A stretch of 40,319 nucleotides of DNA from Methanobrevibacter sp. (GTDB lineage Archaea; Methanobacteriota; Methanobacteria; Methanobacteriales; Methanobacteriaceae). The stretch lies in assembly GCF_017427765.1 (NCBI RefSeq), contig NZ_JAFRSC010000007.1, positions 1 to 40,319 of the forward strand. The letters are read 5' to 3'. Positions 7,701 to 16,558 of this stretch are shown in pieces. The notes beneath the pieces were generated by a model that saw only the letters and a list, made by a program, of their open reading frames with translations, searched no databases and had not been told where the DNA came from. The first letter of the stretch is position 1, and every line of letters starts with the position of its first letter. The position numbers were made by a program, and so were the translations under genes.

Positions 7701-8615
7701 ATGGTAAAAACAAGAGGTAAATTGTCTAATTTTGGTTTAGGTACCGTTCAGTTCGGATTAGATTATGGGTTCACTAAACGAAAAACTCAAGAAGAGGTTA
7801 ATGATATTTTAAATGTTGCAGTTGAAAATGATATAACTTTAATAGACACTGCAAGAGAATATGGTGATAGTGAAGAAAAAATTGGTGTATTTATAAAAGA
7901 ATTTGATAATAATTTTATTGTGTCTACAAAATTAAGTCTAATCGATGATTTATCTAACTTAACTTATTCATTTTTAAATAATCATATTCAAAATTCAATT
8001 GATCAATCTTTATCTAATTTGAATTTAGATAAAATTCCTATTTTGCTATTGCATCAAGTTGATGAAAAATTATATAAAAATAATGATTTTTGGGCATGTA
8101 TAAATGATTTAAAACAGGATAATCTGATTTGTGATTTTGGGGTTTCTGTTTATGACATTGATTTTACAAAAAGCATAATTGATATGCATGGGGACATTAT
8201 AGACTATTTACAGATTCCGTATAATATTTTTGACAAACGTTTTGATTGTCTCGCTGATGAATTTGAGAAGAACGATATTGATATTATAAGTAGATCTACA
8301 TTTTTAAAAGGAATTATTCCTTCACCTATGGAAAACATTCCAAATGAATTAAAAGAAATAATACCTTATAAATTGAAATTAAATGAGATGTGCAATAAAT
8401 TAAATATCGGAGTGGCAGAACTCGCCACATTATTTGTATATTATAATCAGAATATTTCTTCAACAATATTTGGTGTTAATTCTCCTCAGGAACTTGAAAC
8501 GAATATTAAAACAATTAATGAATTTGATGAAGATATTTTAGATAATGTCGATTTTGATGATTTAACAATTGAAGATTCAAGATTAATAGACCCTAGACAA
8601 TGGAATGAATTTTAA
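7701..8615 (+). CDS. Aldo/keto reductase in the nonulosonate cluster
   Basis: This is a 304-residue (alpha/beta)8 NAD(P)H reductase. The catalytic tetrad is visible as D49 and Y54 (LIDTAREYGDSE), K77 (VSTKLSL) and H118 (LLLHQVDE). LGTVQFGLDYG at the N-terminus is typical of aldo/keto reductases found in surface-sugar clusters of bacteria and archaea. It lies 92 bases after the acetyltransferase with a possible promoter between, and converges on the aminotransferase gene. The canonical pseudaminate pathway has no aldo/keto reductase, so it could reduce or epimerise a 4-keto sugar or modify the nonulosonate side chain. Family certain, role open. Confidence 0.85.
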   Translation: MVKTRGKLSNFGLGTVQFGLDYGFTKRKTQEEVNDILNVAVENDITLIDTAREYGDSEEKIGVFIKEFDNNFIVSTKLSLIDDLSNLTYSFLNNHIQNSIDQSLSNLNLDKIPILLLHQVDEKLYKNNDFWACINDLKQDNLICDFGVSVYDIDFTKSIIDMHGDIIDYLQIPYNIFDKRFDCLADEFEKNDIDIISRSTFLKGIIPSPMENIPNELKEIIPYKLKLNEMCNKLNIGVAELATLFVYYNQNISSTIFGVNSPQELETNIKTINEFDEDILDNVDFDDLTIEDSRLIDPRQWNEF

Positions 8616-8678
8616 GAATTGATTAATGAGATTATTATTTTCAGTTCCATTGACTAAACTCTAAAGAATCTATTTTTT

Positions 8679-9863
8679 TTACATTGAATTTTGATATTCT
8701 TCAATTGTCTTTTTCAGAATTTCGGCTTGATCTTTTGCTTCTTCAATGTCCCAATAGTTTGTTTTTAATTGAATCATGCGTTTCTGCAAATATTCTGCAT
8801 TTGGACAACAGTTTTCGTCATATTTTTGCCATACTCCTGGTTGTTTTTGAAGTATATTTTGGTATGCTGGTTCGTTGTAAGATAGTTTCCATGCAGCATA
8901 GTAGTTATCTCCACCATTCTTTTGGAATAAGTCACGGAATTTATACCAATCTTTTTCAGGTTCATCACTATCAAGCACAAGACAATATGCCCAATAGGAA
9001 TTTTTATATCCTGAAGGTTCAAGTTGTTTTCTTAATATGTTTTGATTTTCAATAGATTCATCAAATATTTTTGCAACATTAATTCTCATTTGAACTAGTT
9101 CTTCTGCTCTTTCAAGTTGTCCTAATGCACAAGCGGCCTGTAATTCGGACATCCTGTAATTATAACCGAAAGAGATGTGTCTACTATATAATGGGTCTTG
9201 AATATCATTTTTTGTTATTTTGCCTTGATCTGCACTAACTCCCGCATAACCCAAGCAATTAAATTGTCTTGCTTTATCAGCAAGTTCTTCATTGTTAGTA
9301 GTTAGCATGCCTCCTTCTCCGGTTGTAATATGTTTACTGGCTTGAAAACTATAGCTAGAAAAATCTCCAAATTCCCCAACTAATTTTCCTTTATATTCTC
9401 CTAGTAAACATTCAGCATTATCTTCAATTAATGCTAAGTTATGTTTTTTACAAATGTCAAGGATTTTATCATAGTCTGGTGCAAGACCGTAGAGTGATAC
9501 TGTAATAATTGCTTTGGTTTTTTCTGTAATGCATTTTTCTATACTTTCTGCAGAAATTTGAAAAGTGTTTATATCACAATCCGCAAATACAGGGATAGCT
9601 CCACATAGGACTACTGGAATGGAAGTAGAGGACATTGTCAATGGAGGTACAATTACTTCGTCTCCTTGCCCAATACCGCAGGATAGTAACGCTACATGAA
9701 GAGTTGCAGTTCCGTTACAGTGACCTATTGCATATTTTGAGTTGAGTTTCTCTGCAAATGCTGCTTCAAGTTTATCATTAAATATGGAGTTTTTAGATGT
9801 AGCAAACTCATTTTCTAAGGCTTCCATAACATATTTTTTTTCTAAATCTGATATTCTTTCCAT
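8679..9863 (-). CDS. DegT/DnrJ/EryC1-family sugar aminotransferase, PseC/SpsC-like
   Basis: This is a 394-residue PLP enzyme that aminates a 4-keto sugar nucleotide, probably the PseB product. IGHCNGTATLHVALLSCGIG (about residues 46-65) and GDEVIVPPLTM are DegT landmarks. LIEDNAECLLGEYKGK carries the PLP-contacting Asp. SFQASKHITTGEGGML carries the Schiff-base Lys, and GYNYRMSELQAACALGQLE follows. Start ATG 9863 has AGGAG upstream on the minus strand. The SpsF-like gene lies 18 bases upstream and both would be co-transcribed from the 10620-10972 region. Glutamate as amino donor is assumed from the family. Preference for the PseB product over another keto sugar is inference from context. Confidence 0.85.
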   Translation of the reverse strand: MERISDLEKKYVMEALENEFATSKNSIFNDKLEAAFAEKLNSKYAIGHCNGTATLHVALLSCGIGQGDEVIVPPLTMSSTSIPVVLCGAIPVFADCDINTFQISAESIEKCITEKTKAIITVSLYGLAPDYDKILDICKKHNLALIEDNAECLLGEYKGKLVGEFGDFSSYSFQASKHITTGEGGMLTTNNEELADKARQFNCLGYAGVSADQGKITKNDIQDPLYSRHISFGYNYRMSELQAACALGQLERAEELVQMRINVAKIFDESIENQNILRKQLEPSGYKNSYWAYCLVLDSDEPEKDWYKFRDLFQKNGGDNYYAAWKLSYNEPAYQNILQKQPGVWQKYDENCCPNAEYLQKRMIQLKTNYWDIEEAKDQAEILKKTIEEYQNSM

Positions 9864-9881
9864 AATATTTATCTCCTTTTA

Positions 9882-10619
9882 TTATTTTTGATACATGGCA
9901 CTTCGTTTTACATCTGAGTTAATACTTGCAATTTCAGGGTTTTCTTCTAGAATTTCAAGTATTTCTTCCATTAAAAGAATTTCTTCTTGCTCATTTCTTC
10001 TCTTTTCATAAATCGCATTTACCATTTCATAATCTTCTTTGTTATCGATTGTCCAGCGATAATTTGAAAGTTGACGACTTGAAGTCAAATTCCCTATTTT
10101 GAATTTTTCAGGATGATTATATATGTAAGGAGTTACATGTTCTCTATCATATGGATTGTTTGTTGTTTTTTCCATTGTTTCAAGCACATTAAATGTAAAA
10201 ACTTCACAATCCAGCCCCTCTGGAAAAGATGGTGGAAAAACGTTGCATGATAAATCTAAATTTTCATCTATGAGTTTTTTTATAATTTTATCAACAATAG
10301 TTGGTTCTTTAAATGGATCATCTGCGGTCACACGAACAATTACATCGCAAGGAAATGCAACCGCTGCATTGTAAAATCTATTGAGCACGTCATCTTCACT
10401 GCCTCTATAGCATTTTATTTCATTTTCATTACACCATTCTTCAGTTGCATCATCTTTAGAATCTGTTGTTGTTGCAACAATAATGTCATCAATCAACTCT
10501 GCATATTTTAATCTATTTACAACATGCCAAAGAAGCGGTTTGCCATTAATTGCCATGAAAATTTTACCTGGAAGTCTAGTGGAACCACATCTAGCCTGGA
10601 TAATTGCATTAACTTTCAT
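9882..10619 (-). CDS. SpsF/PseF-like cytidylyltransferase
   Basis: This 245-residue enzyme probably couples CMP to the nonulosonic acid. IIQARCGSTRLPGKIF (about residues 6-21) is the nucleotide-binding signature of the SpsF/PseF group. VRVTADDPF carries the metal-binding acidic pair, and PEGLDCEVF and RWTIDNKEDYEMV are further SpsF motifs. Length is as usual for SpsF. GAGG precedes ATG 10619. It is the first gene of a two-gene minus-strand unit with the aminotransferase. Its product, CMP-nonulosonate, is the donor expected for the sialyltransferase-like enzyme that begins at 10973 on the other strand. Confidence 0.85.
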   Translation of the reverse strand: MKVNAIIQARCGSTRLPGKIFMAINGKPLLWHVVNRLKYAELIDDIIVATTTDSKDDATEEWCNENEIKCYRGSEDDVLNRFYNAAVAFPCDVIVRVTADDPFKEPTIVDKIIKKLIDENLDLSCNVFPPSFPEGLDCEVFTFNVLETMEKTTNNPYDREHVTPYIYNHPEKFKIGNLTSSRQLSNYRWTIDNKEDYEMVNAIYEKRRNEQEEILLMEEILEILEENPEIASINSDVKRSAMYQK

Positions 10620-10972
10620 AAATTACCTCTATTTATAATATCTAATGATTATATTTTTTTTATGAACATATTTTATATTGTTATTGTTTATTTAAATAAG
10701 TATTTATCATTATTATCCAATTGATGTTAAATATAATTTAATCCATTTTTTATTTATTTTTCTAAATAATGATGAGTATCTGATTTTAAAAATTATTTTG
10801 AGTAGTTTATGATTATTTTAAATATCCTTCTGCTTTTTTTCTGATTAAATTGTAATTATTGTTTTTGCTTCAATTGGATTACATCAGTGTAAAGTATTAA
10901 TTAATAGGATTAATATATTAAATAATATATTATTTTAATTATTACTAATGAATAAATCTTTGAGTGGAAATG
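10620..10972. other. Divergent AT-rich intergenic region
   Basis: The 353 bases between the SpsF-like gene (minus) and the sialyltransferase-like gene (plus) contain no frame I can support. They hold the GAGG ribosome site for 10619 at the left edge and several A/T runs, including a near-perfect AATATATT dyad around 10911-10930. That dyad sits where a promoter for the plus-strand gene is expected. No remnant of a gene is recognised. Confidence 0.5.
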
Positions 10973-12001
10973 ATGTCTAAAAAAGAAATCAATATTTGTT
11001 TAGTTAACACAGTATATTCTTTGTTTTTATATTTTTTAATTGAGGGATATAATGAAAATGATATTTTCATATTTACATCATATATGCCTAATGAAATATC
11101 AGATAATATTGAATGTATACGACTTCCTCATGTTGCATTTGTTGATGGATTTAGAATGGATTCGTTGAATTCGGTTAAGGGGATTATAAATAATGTATTA
11201 GGGTACTGCAGATATTTTTATGGATATTTTAAATTAAGGATTCTGCTCTTTATAAAAACATTCAATAAAAAAGTGAAAGTTTATGGGCATGCTCACACTC
11301 CTTTTTCGTATATGTTTTATGAAAATGAAAATTCTAATGTTATAGAAGATGGATTAATGAATTACTCCTGGGAAGTATATAAAACACATAAAATTAATCC
11401 AGTGGTGGACATGATTTTACACTTGTGTGGAGTATATTTTTTAAGTGCTCATGAAGGTTTGGGGTCTCATGTTAATATCAAAAATGTCTATTTAACTCAA
11501 GAAAATAATGATCCGTTAATAAAAGATAAAGTGAAAATTATTGATATTAAAAAAAGATGGGAATCAATTCCTGTCAATGAAAGGAATAAGATAATGTCTA
11601 TCTTCAATATTAATATTGACTCTTTGTCGTTTAATGAGAAAACAGTTTTAATATTGACTGGAGCATTTTATAATGATAATTTATTAAGCTATGATGAGGA
11701 AGTAAATATTTATGGAGACATGATAAGAAAATTTGAGAATTATACTATTCTTATTAAACCTCACCCTCGTGACACAATAAATTATAAAGAAATATTTAAT
11801 GGAGTTGAAGTTCTTGATAGAACATTCCCAATTGAAATATTGACGACCATAGGTTTTAAGCCAAACGTTGTTTGTGCTATTGTATCAACTGCATTATTAA
11901 ATTTTAAAGAGTCTGAAATTTACATTTATGAAGGAGAAATAAAAAATAAAGAAGTAAGTGCCTTAAGGGATACATTAGTCGATATGGTTAATAAGAAATG
12001 A
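10973..12001 (+). CDS. Sialyltransferase-superfamily glycosyltransferase, GT52-like (putative nonulosonate transferase)
   Basis: This is a 342-residue predicted cytosolic transferase. Three short motifs known from bacterial sialyl- and polysialyltransferases (GT52/GT38/GT80/GT97) are present in order: acidic-acidic-Gly (E125-D126-G127 in VIEDGLMNY), His-Pro (H264-P265 in KPHPRD) and Ser-Thr (S305-T306 in VSTALLNF). In those families the acidic residue is the base and the His binds CMP. The gene directly follows the nonulosonate cluster, so its donor is probably the CMP-nonulosonate made there. ATG 10973 has GAGTGG at 10962-10967; an upstream ATG at 10970 and GTG at 10964 are possible but poorly placed. 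The acceptor is unknown, and the exact CAZy family needs a profile search. Confidence 0.7.
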   Translation: MSKKEINICLVNTVYSLFLYFLIEGYNENDIFIFTSYMPNEISDNIECIRLPHVAFVDGFRMDSLNSVKGIINNVLGYCRYFYGYFKLRILLFIKTFNKKVKVYGHAHTPFSYMFYENENSNVIEDGLMNYSWEVYKTHKINPVVDMILHLCGVYFLSAHEGLGSHVNIKNVYLTQENNDPLIKDKVKIIDIKKRWESIPVNERNKIMSIFNINIDSLSFNEKTVLILTGAFYNDNLLSYDEEVNIYGDMIRKFENYTILIKPHPRDTINYKEIFNGVEVLDRTFPIEILTTIGFKPNVVCAIVSTALLNFKESEIYIYEGEIKNKEVSALRDTLVDMVNKK

Positions 12002-12095
12002 TTTTTGGCATTATTTCTCCATCTTCAGAATTTTTTCATAAATTGTTATTAGTTTAATTATCAATTGAACATCTGAGGGGTTGAGAATATTTTTT

Positions 12096-13133
12096 TTATT
12101 TTAGAGCTTTTGCTTTTTCATTTTCGTTGTTCATATATCTTAAAGCGTTTTTATTCACTAATTTTCGAACCATAACTGCAGGAATAAGTTTTAATATTAA
12201 TTTTATTAACTTATTGTCCATTCCTTTATAAAACATTTTAGCTTTTAAAGGCAGTTCATCTAAATATTCAATTACTTCCTCACAGTTTGCCTCAAAAGCA
12301 TATTCTCTAAATATTGCTGCATAAGGATGGTCCTTATTAAACCAAGGCCGATCATAGTTTGGCCCGCAGAAGTGTAAAAAGACAGGATGGTTTCTGGAAT
12401 TGTCTACAATTGCTTTTGTATAGTATTCGGTTTCCATACATGTGAATTTACGGGCTAAATCATAATCAAGGGTTTGGAAATATATTTGTAAGTTGTATTT
12501 TGGTTCAACTATTAGAATTTGGTTTTTAAATATATTATTTAAAACTCCTTGGTCATGTTGGTAGAATCTGTTTTGATTTTCATCCATGAATTTAATAAAT
12601 TTCTCTTCAACCTTATCCTCTCGCCATTTTTTAAGATTAACTAATAGAAAACCTGCATTAATATAAGTTTCATCATCTTTGAATCCTAAAAATCTTTTGA
12701 CTGACGTGTTTATTCCATCTAGCACTCCGGCACAGTAATAGTTAGAAATGTCTTCTTTCCATAATTCATTATAAGAATCAACCACTAAACTATCACAGTC
12801 AAGATAAATTACTTTATCAACGTGTTTTGGAAGTAATGAAGACATAAATAAACGAGCATATGTGGTTAGAGAAGACTTATTTAAATTACGTGTAAGTCCT
12901 AAAACACTAAAGTCCATTTCATCTATTTTTTTTGTTTCAATAAATGTAATTGAACAGGAAGGATTCTCAGTTAAACTAATAATTTTTTGTTTATTTTTAT
13001 TATTAATTCCATCATCAAGAATATAAACATTAATATTCTCAAAATCATTCTCATTATGTTTCAATAAGGATAGTAGAGATATTGATAAAAAAGAAGCATA
13101 ATTATTATCTGCTGCAAATACTACATTTAACAT
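12096..13133 (-). CDS. GT8-family glycosyltransferase
   Basis: This is a 345-residue retaining glycosyltransferase of the type that adds glucose or galactose to surface glycans. The start NVVFAADNNYASFLSISLLSL is the GT8 N-terminus. The metal-binding DxD is DCD in VIYLDCDSLVV, near residue 112. NAGFLLVNLKKWRE and YQHDQGVLNN follow in the usual order, and HFCGPNYDRPW near residue 265 carries the late conserved His. The last 60 residues are basic (MFYKGMDNKLIKLILKLIP) and may form a membrane-associating helix. ATG 13133 is preceded by a weak GTGAG. It converges on the sialyltransferase-like gene. Donor and acceptor cannot be read from sequence. Confidence 0.88.
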   Translation of the reverse strand: MLNVVFAADNNYASFLSISLLSLLKHNENDFENINVYILDDGINNKNKQKIISLTENPSCSITFIETKKIDEMDFSVLGLTRNLNKSSLTTYARLFMSSLLPKHVDKVIYLDCDSLVVDSYNELWKEDISNYYCAGVLDGINTSVKRFLGFKDDETYINAGFLLVNLKKWREDKVEEKFIKFMDENQNRFYQHDQGVLNNIFKNQILIVEPKYNLQIYFQTLDYDLARKFTCMETEYYTKAIVDNSRNHPVFLHFCGPNYDRPWFNKDHPYAAIFREYAFEANCEEVIEYLDELPLKAKMFYKGMDNKLIKLILKLIPAVMVRKLVNKNALRYMNNENEKAKALK

Positions 13134-13460
13134 GATTTATTCTCACAAAATGATTAAATATAAAATAATTTATTTAGTTTATCATATTAATATATTACTT
13201 ACACTTATGAACATCATCAGGGTTTACTCTGTAATGTTTAAGTGGAAAGGCAAATCCTCATTTTATCATAATTTTAGAATTATTTTTAATTTAAGATAGT
13301 TAATGAAATGCCGAGTATTATCTGCTATGTTGCGCAATTATATTAATAATGTATTTAAAATATTAATTTCATAATATTCAATATGTTTTAATCAAGTAAT
13401 TTTTTTTTTAAAGATAGATGAATTACTGATTTATAATGTAAGAATATTGGAGTGTTTTTC
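13134..13460. other. Intergenic region with a short decayed-looking frame
   Basis: This 327-base divergent region carries the leaders of the GT8 and cyclodeaminase-like genes. A less AT-rich patch at 13208-13300 forms a 30-codon frame (MNIIRVYSVMFKWKGKSS...) without a ribosome site. It stands out from the surrounding A/T runs and may be a remnant of a lost gene. The ribosome site GGAGTG for the gene at 13461 lies at the right edge. Confidence 0.35.
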
Positions 13461-14423
13461 ATGATTAAAATTTTTGATTTTGAAACTTGTAAAAAAATGG
13501 GATCATCATTGCCTGCACATTTGTATTTTGATTGGATAGATGATGCATTAAAAAATAAATCTCAATTTGCAATGCCTCCTAAGACTAATTTGCCACAGGA
13601 TAATCAAGGTTATTTCCATTGCATGCCTTGTCTTTATGAAGATGGGCAAGTGGCATGTGTTAAGATGATTGCACGTCATTTATTAAAACCGGGCGAAACA
13701 CGTTCAGTTATGATGGGAGATTTGTTATTATATGAATCTGATACTGGTATTTTAAAGGCATTAATGGATGCAGAATACATAACTACATTGAGGACAGGTG
13801 CAGCAGCCGCCCATTCAGTAATAATGTACTCAAAAAAGGATTTCAGTACTGTGGGTTTGTTTGGTTTAGGCAATATAATGTTTGCATGCATTGATATTTT
13901 GATGTCTCAAATACAGGATAGGGAAATCACTTTCAAACTTTATAAATATCATAATCATGAAAAAAGATTCATTGAACATTTCTCAAAATATGAAAATATT
14001 TCATTTGAGTTATGCGATAGCTATGAAGAAACTGTGAGGGATAGTGACGTGATTATTTCGGCTGTAACTAGTATAAATGAAAATTTTGCTAGTGATGATT
14101 GCTATAAGGAAGGTTGTACTGTCATCCCAATTATGAGTTTAGGATTTCAAAATTGTGATTTGTTTTTTGATAAAGTTTTTGCGGATGATATTGATCAAAT
14201 TCGAGGATTTAAATATTTTGATAAATTCAAATCAATTACAAGCAACACTGATGTTTTATTAGGTAAGTCAGAAGGTCGGAGCAATGATAAAGAGAGAATA
14301 TTGGTGTATAATTATGGTTTGGCTATTCATGATTTATACTTTGCTTCCCGTTTTTATAAAAATTCATTAGGTTTGGAAAAAGAAATTGAGTATGAATTCT
14401 GCAAAGAAAAATTTTTTATGTGA
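13461..14423 (+). CDS. Ornithine cyclodeaminase/mu-crystallin family protein
   Basis: This is a 320-residue NAD(P)-dependent enzyme of the family that includes ornithine cyclodeaminase, alanine dehydrogenase and SbnB. GYFHCMPCLYEDGQVACVKM and LLLYESDTGILKALMDAEYI are typical, as is TTLRTGAAAAHSV (about residues 109-121). The dinucleotide loop reads VGLFGLGNIM, which departs from the usual GxGxQ. The true start is ATG 13461, preceded by GGAGTG; a GTG at 13452 lies within that site. The gene faces the fused enzyme at 14431, with which it shares a hairpin. In this setting it may supply or use a small amine or amino acid for the glycan decoration proposed for the module. The reaction is not determined. 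Confidence 0.8.
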   Translation: MIKIFDFETCKKMGSSLPAHLYFDWIDDALKNKSQFAMPPKTNLPQDNQGYFHCMPCLYEDGQVACVKMIARHLLKPGETRSVMMGDLLLYESDTGILKALMDAEYITTLRTGAAAAHSVIMYSKKDFSTVGLFGLGNIMFACIDILMSQIQDREITFKLYKYHNHEKRFIEHFSKYENISFELCDSYEETVRDSDVIISAVTSINENFASDDCYKEGCTVIPIMSLGFQNCDLFFDKVFADDIDQIRGFKYFDKFKSITSNTDVLLGKSEGRSNDKERILVYNYGLAIHDLYFASRFYKNSLGLEKEIEYEFCKEKFFM

Positions 14424-14449
14424 GATATTATTAGTTTAATATCTCTTTT
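14422..14449. terminator. Bidirectional hairpin terminator
   Basis: GAGATATTA (14422-14430) pairs with TAATATCTC (14437-14445) around a six-base loop. T-rich DNA follows on the plus side and A-rich DNA on the other. It contains the stop codons of both convergent genes, so it can end both transcripts. Confidence 0.7.
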
Positions 14450-16254
14450 AAAGCAGATACTAGTATCTCATTATCTTTTTCGTCACGAACGGCAATTCTA
14501 ATATATGATTTTCCTTCACATCCTTTTTTATTGGATAAATCTTTAATCAATAAATTGTAATCATTTAGTAAAATATTTGTGAGTTCATAACTATTCATAT
14601 CTCCAGTTACTTCACACATTATGTAATTTGCTTGGGATGGGATTACATTTAATTTATCAATGGTTTTCAATTCATCAACATACTTTTTACGGGCTTGTTT
14701 GAATTTGTTTAGTCCCATTTCATAGTCAAATTCATATTTTTCAAAAATTTGTAGATAAAACTCTCCAAAGGAGTTGATATTCCATATAGATAAATCATTT
14801 TTAATAAATTCAATTAATTTTTCATCACCTGATGCTAAAATACCTAGTCTTAAACCTGGAACTCCAAATGATTTTGAAATACTTTTCACTACTATAAAAT
14901 TTTTATTTTCGTCTATAATCTCTTGATTTAAAAATGTAGCATTCGATTCACAATCGACAAAATCAATAAATGATTCATCAACAACAAAAAGAATACCATT
15001 ATCTTTAGTCCATTTAATCAGTTTTTCAACATCTTCTTTAAATAGATAATTTCCTGAAGGATTATCTGGATTTATTAAAACCAGCATATCTATTTCTTTT
15101 TGACTAAAAAATTGAATTATGTCATCTGCATTATATCTATAATTATTTGATGATGTATCAAATGTGATGATGTTTTTAGGGTTCATTCTGTTAGAATATT
15201 CTTCAAAAGTAGGTATCATAACTCCCAATTTTGAATTTTCATCTAAAACATGTTCAATTAAAGATTTAATTATCTCAGAAGCTCCATTTCCAACACAGAT
15301 ATTTTTTTGCATTATGTTAAAGTATTTTGAAACAAGTAATGTGTTTACATCCATTCCAGATGGATAATTAACGAGTAATTCTTCAAAATTTGATTTTAAT
15401 TCTGATATTAATGAATTTGGGGGATAATATGGATTAACGAGATAACAAAAATCAATTAAATTAGGATATCTCCAGTAACCTCCATATCTTGCTGTAAATT
15501 TTTCTAATTTTTTTTCTTTTGGTGCGAAGATGGATTCGGCAATATTTAAGTCTTGTATATCATCGATTTCATACCAATTCTTTTTATTAATTTTTTTTAC
15601 TTTTATATTAGCATCTTTTAAATTACTTATAACCTTCAATACTTGTTCATAATATTCGTTAAATCCTAAAGATTTGATATAAGCTTCTAAAAATGGGATG
15701 TAATAATGTTTTGAGAAATCACTGGAAAATTTATAGATATTAACAGTTTTATAATAATTTTTTATATCTTCAAATGAAAATTGATCTTTGGAATAAAAAT
15801 TGCGAATATTGTCTTCATCATCGATTGTTACTACAGTACCATCCATCCAACTTTCAAATTTATCGACCAATGCTAAATTAGGTCGTTTATCATTAATTAA
15901 GTCTTCAAGAATCCCATCTTCAAAGATTAAATCAGACTCTAAAATTAAACAGTCTGAACCCTCAAGATAATGTTTAGCTAAAAATAATGAGTATATGTTG
16001 TTTGTTTTATCGTAAATATTGTTGTGAATATATTCTATTGGAGTATTGATTTTTAATGTTTCAATGAAATTAATTAATTTTTCAGATTGATATCCTACAA
16101 CTAAAATAATTTTATTCAAATTCAATTCATCTAGTTGACTTAGCATTCTTTCGATTAATGTAATGTCATTAACAGTAATCATACATTTTGTTTTATCTTT
16201 TGTCAGATTTTTTAATCGTTTTCCCATTCCTGCTGCTAAAATTATCGCATCCAT
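14431..16254 (-). CDS. Fused LicC-like nucleotidyltransferase and class I PLP aminotransferase/decarboxylase-like enzyme
   Basis: This is a 607-residue two-domain protein. Domain one (1 to about 240) is a nucleotidyltransferase: MDAIILAAGMGKRLKNLTKDKTK, then LVVGYQSEKL and LILESDLIFED with the metal-binding acidic residues, as in LicC-type cytidylyltransferases. Domain two (about 245 to 605) is a fold-type I PLP enzyme of the HisC/CobD group: GNGASEII, NPDNPSGN, VVDESFIDF and SISKSFGVPGLRLGIL with Lys461. The frame extends to an ATG at 16284, but GTGAT three bases before ATG 16254 marks the likely start. The layout resembles PntC-type fusions that make CMP-aminoethylphosphonate. The CobD likeness also fits decarboxylation of a phospho-amino acid such as phosphoserine to phosphoethanolamine, then CDP activation. 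LicD next door is the expected transferase. The fusion is certain; the substrate is inferred. Confidence 0.85.
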   Translation of the reverse strand: MDAIILAAGMGKRLKNLTKDKTKCMITVNDITLIERMLSQLDELNLNKIILVVGYQSEKLINFIETLKINTPIEYIHNNIYDKTNNIYSLFLAKHYLEGSDCLILESDLIFEDGILEDLINDKRPNLALVDKFESWMDGTVVTIDDEDNIRNFYSKDQFSFEDIKNYYKTVNIYKFSSDFSKHYYIPFLEAYIKSLGFNEYYEQVLKVISNLKDANIKVKKINKKNWYEIDDIQDLNIAESIFAPKEKKLEKFTARYGGYWRYPNLIDFCYLVNPYYPPNSLISELKSNFEELLVNYPSGMDVNTLLVSKYFNIMQKNICVGNGASEIIKSLIEHVLDENSKLGVMIPTFEEYSNRMNPKNIITFDTSSNNYRYNADDIIQFFSQKEIDMLVLINPDNPSGNYLFKEDVEKLIKWTKDNGILFVVDESFIDFVDCESNATFLNQEIIDENKNFIVVKSISKSFGVPGLRLGILASGDEKLIEFIKNDLSIWNINSFGEFYLQIFEKYEFDYEMGLNKFKQARKKYVDELKTIDKLNVIPSQANYIMCEVTGDMNSYELTNILLNDYNLLIKDLSNKKGCEGKSYIRIAVRDEKDNEILVSALKEILN

Positions 16255-16558
16255 ATTATCACTATTATAATCTATAAAATACATTTCTTTTGATTATGAT
16301 TTATATTTATTATTAAGTATATATTATTTTTATAGTTTAAATTTGAAAAATAAAATGTTTAAAATTTTATAGATTATATTTTTAAAATAATGGTTTTTGC
16401 ATTAATAGTAAATTAATTAAAAATTTATAAATATTTCTTAATTTTAAATTATATATTAGATAATTTGAAAATAAAATTTAATCACATCATCTATTTGGGG
16501 TTATAAAAATAATTTAAAAAAATAAATAAGTAAACATTGGGATTCCAGGTGCTTTTTA
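16255..16558. other. Divergent AT-rich promoter region
   Basis: The 304 bases between the fused enzyme (minus) and the LicD-like gene (plus) are almost all A/T. A TATA-like AAATTTATAA at 16421-16430 could drive the plus-strand gene with a leader of about 110 bases. AGGTG near 16548 is the LicD ribosome site. I see no coding frame or remnant. Confidence 0.45.

Noticed and set aside
8684..9055. A 123-codon plus-strand frame opposite the PseC-like gene
   Set aside because: The opposite frame has all DegT motifs and a ribosome site, so this is a shadow frame.
10911..10930. A/T palindrome as a replication or attachment site
   Set aside because: Pure A/T dyads of this size are expected by chance in spacers this AT-rich, and nothing else marks an origin.
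16255..16284. Upstream ATG giving ten extra residues on the fused enzyme
   Set aside because: The ATG at 16254 has GTGAT at the normal spacing and begins the conserved MDAIILAAG segment.
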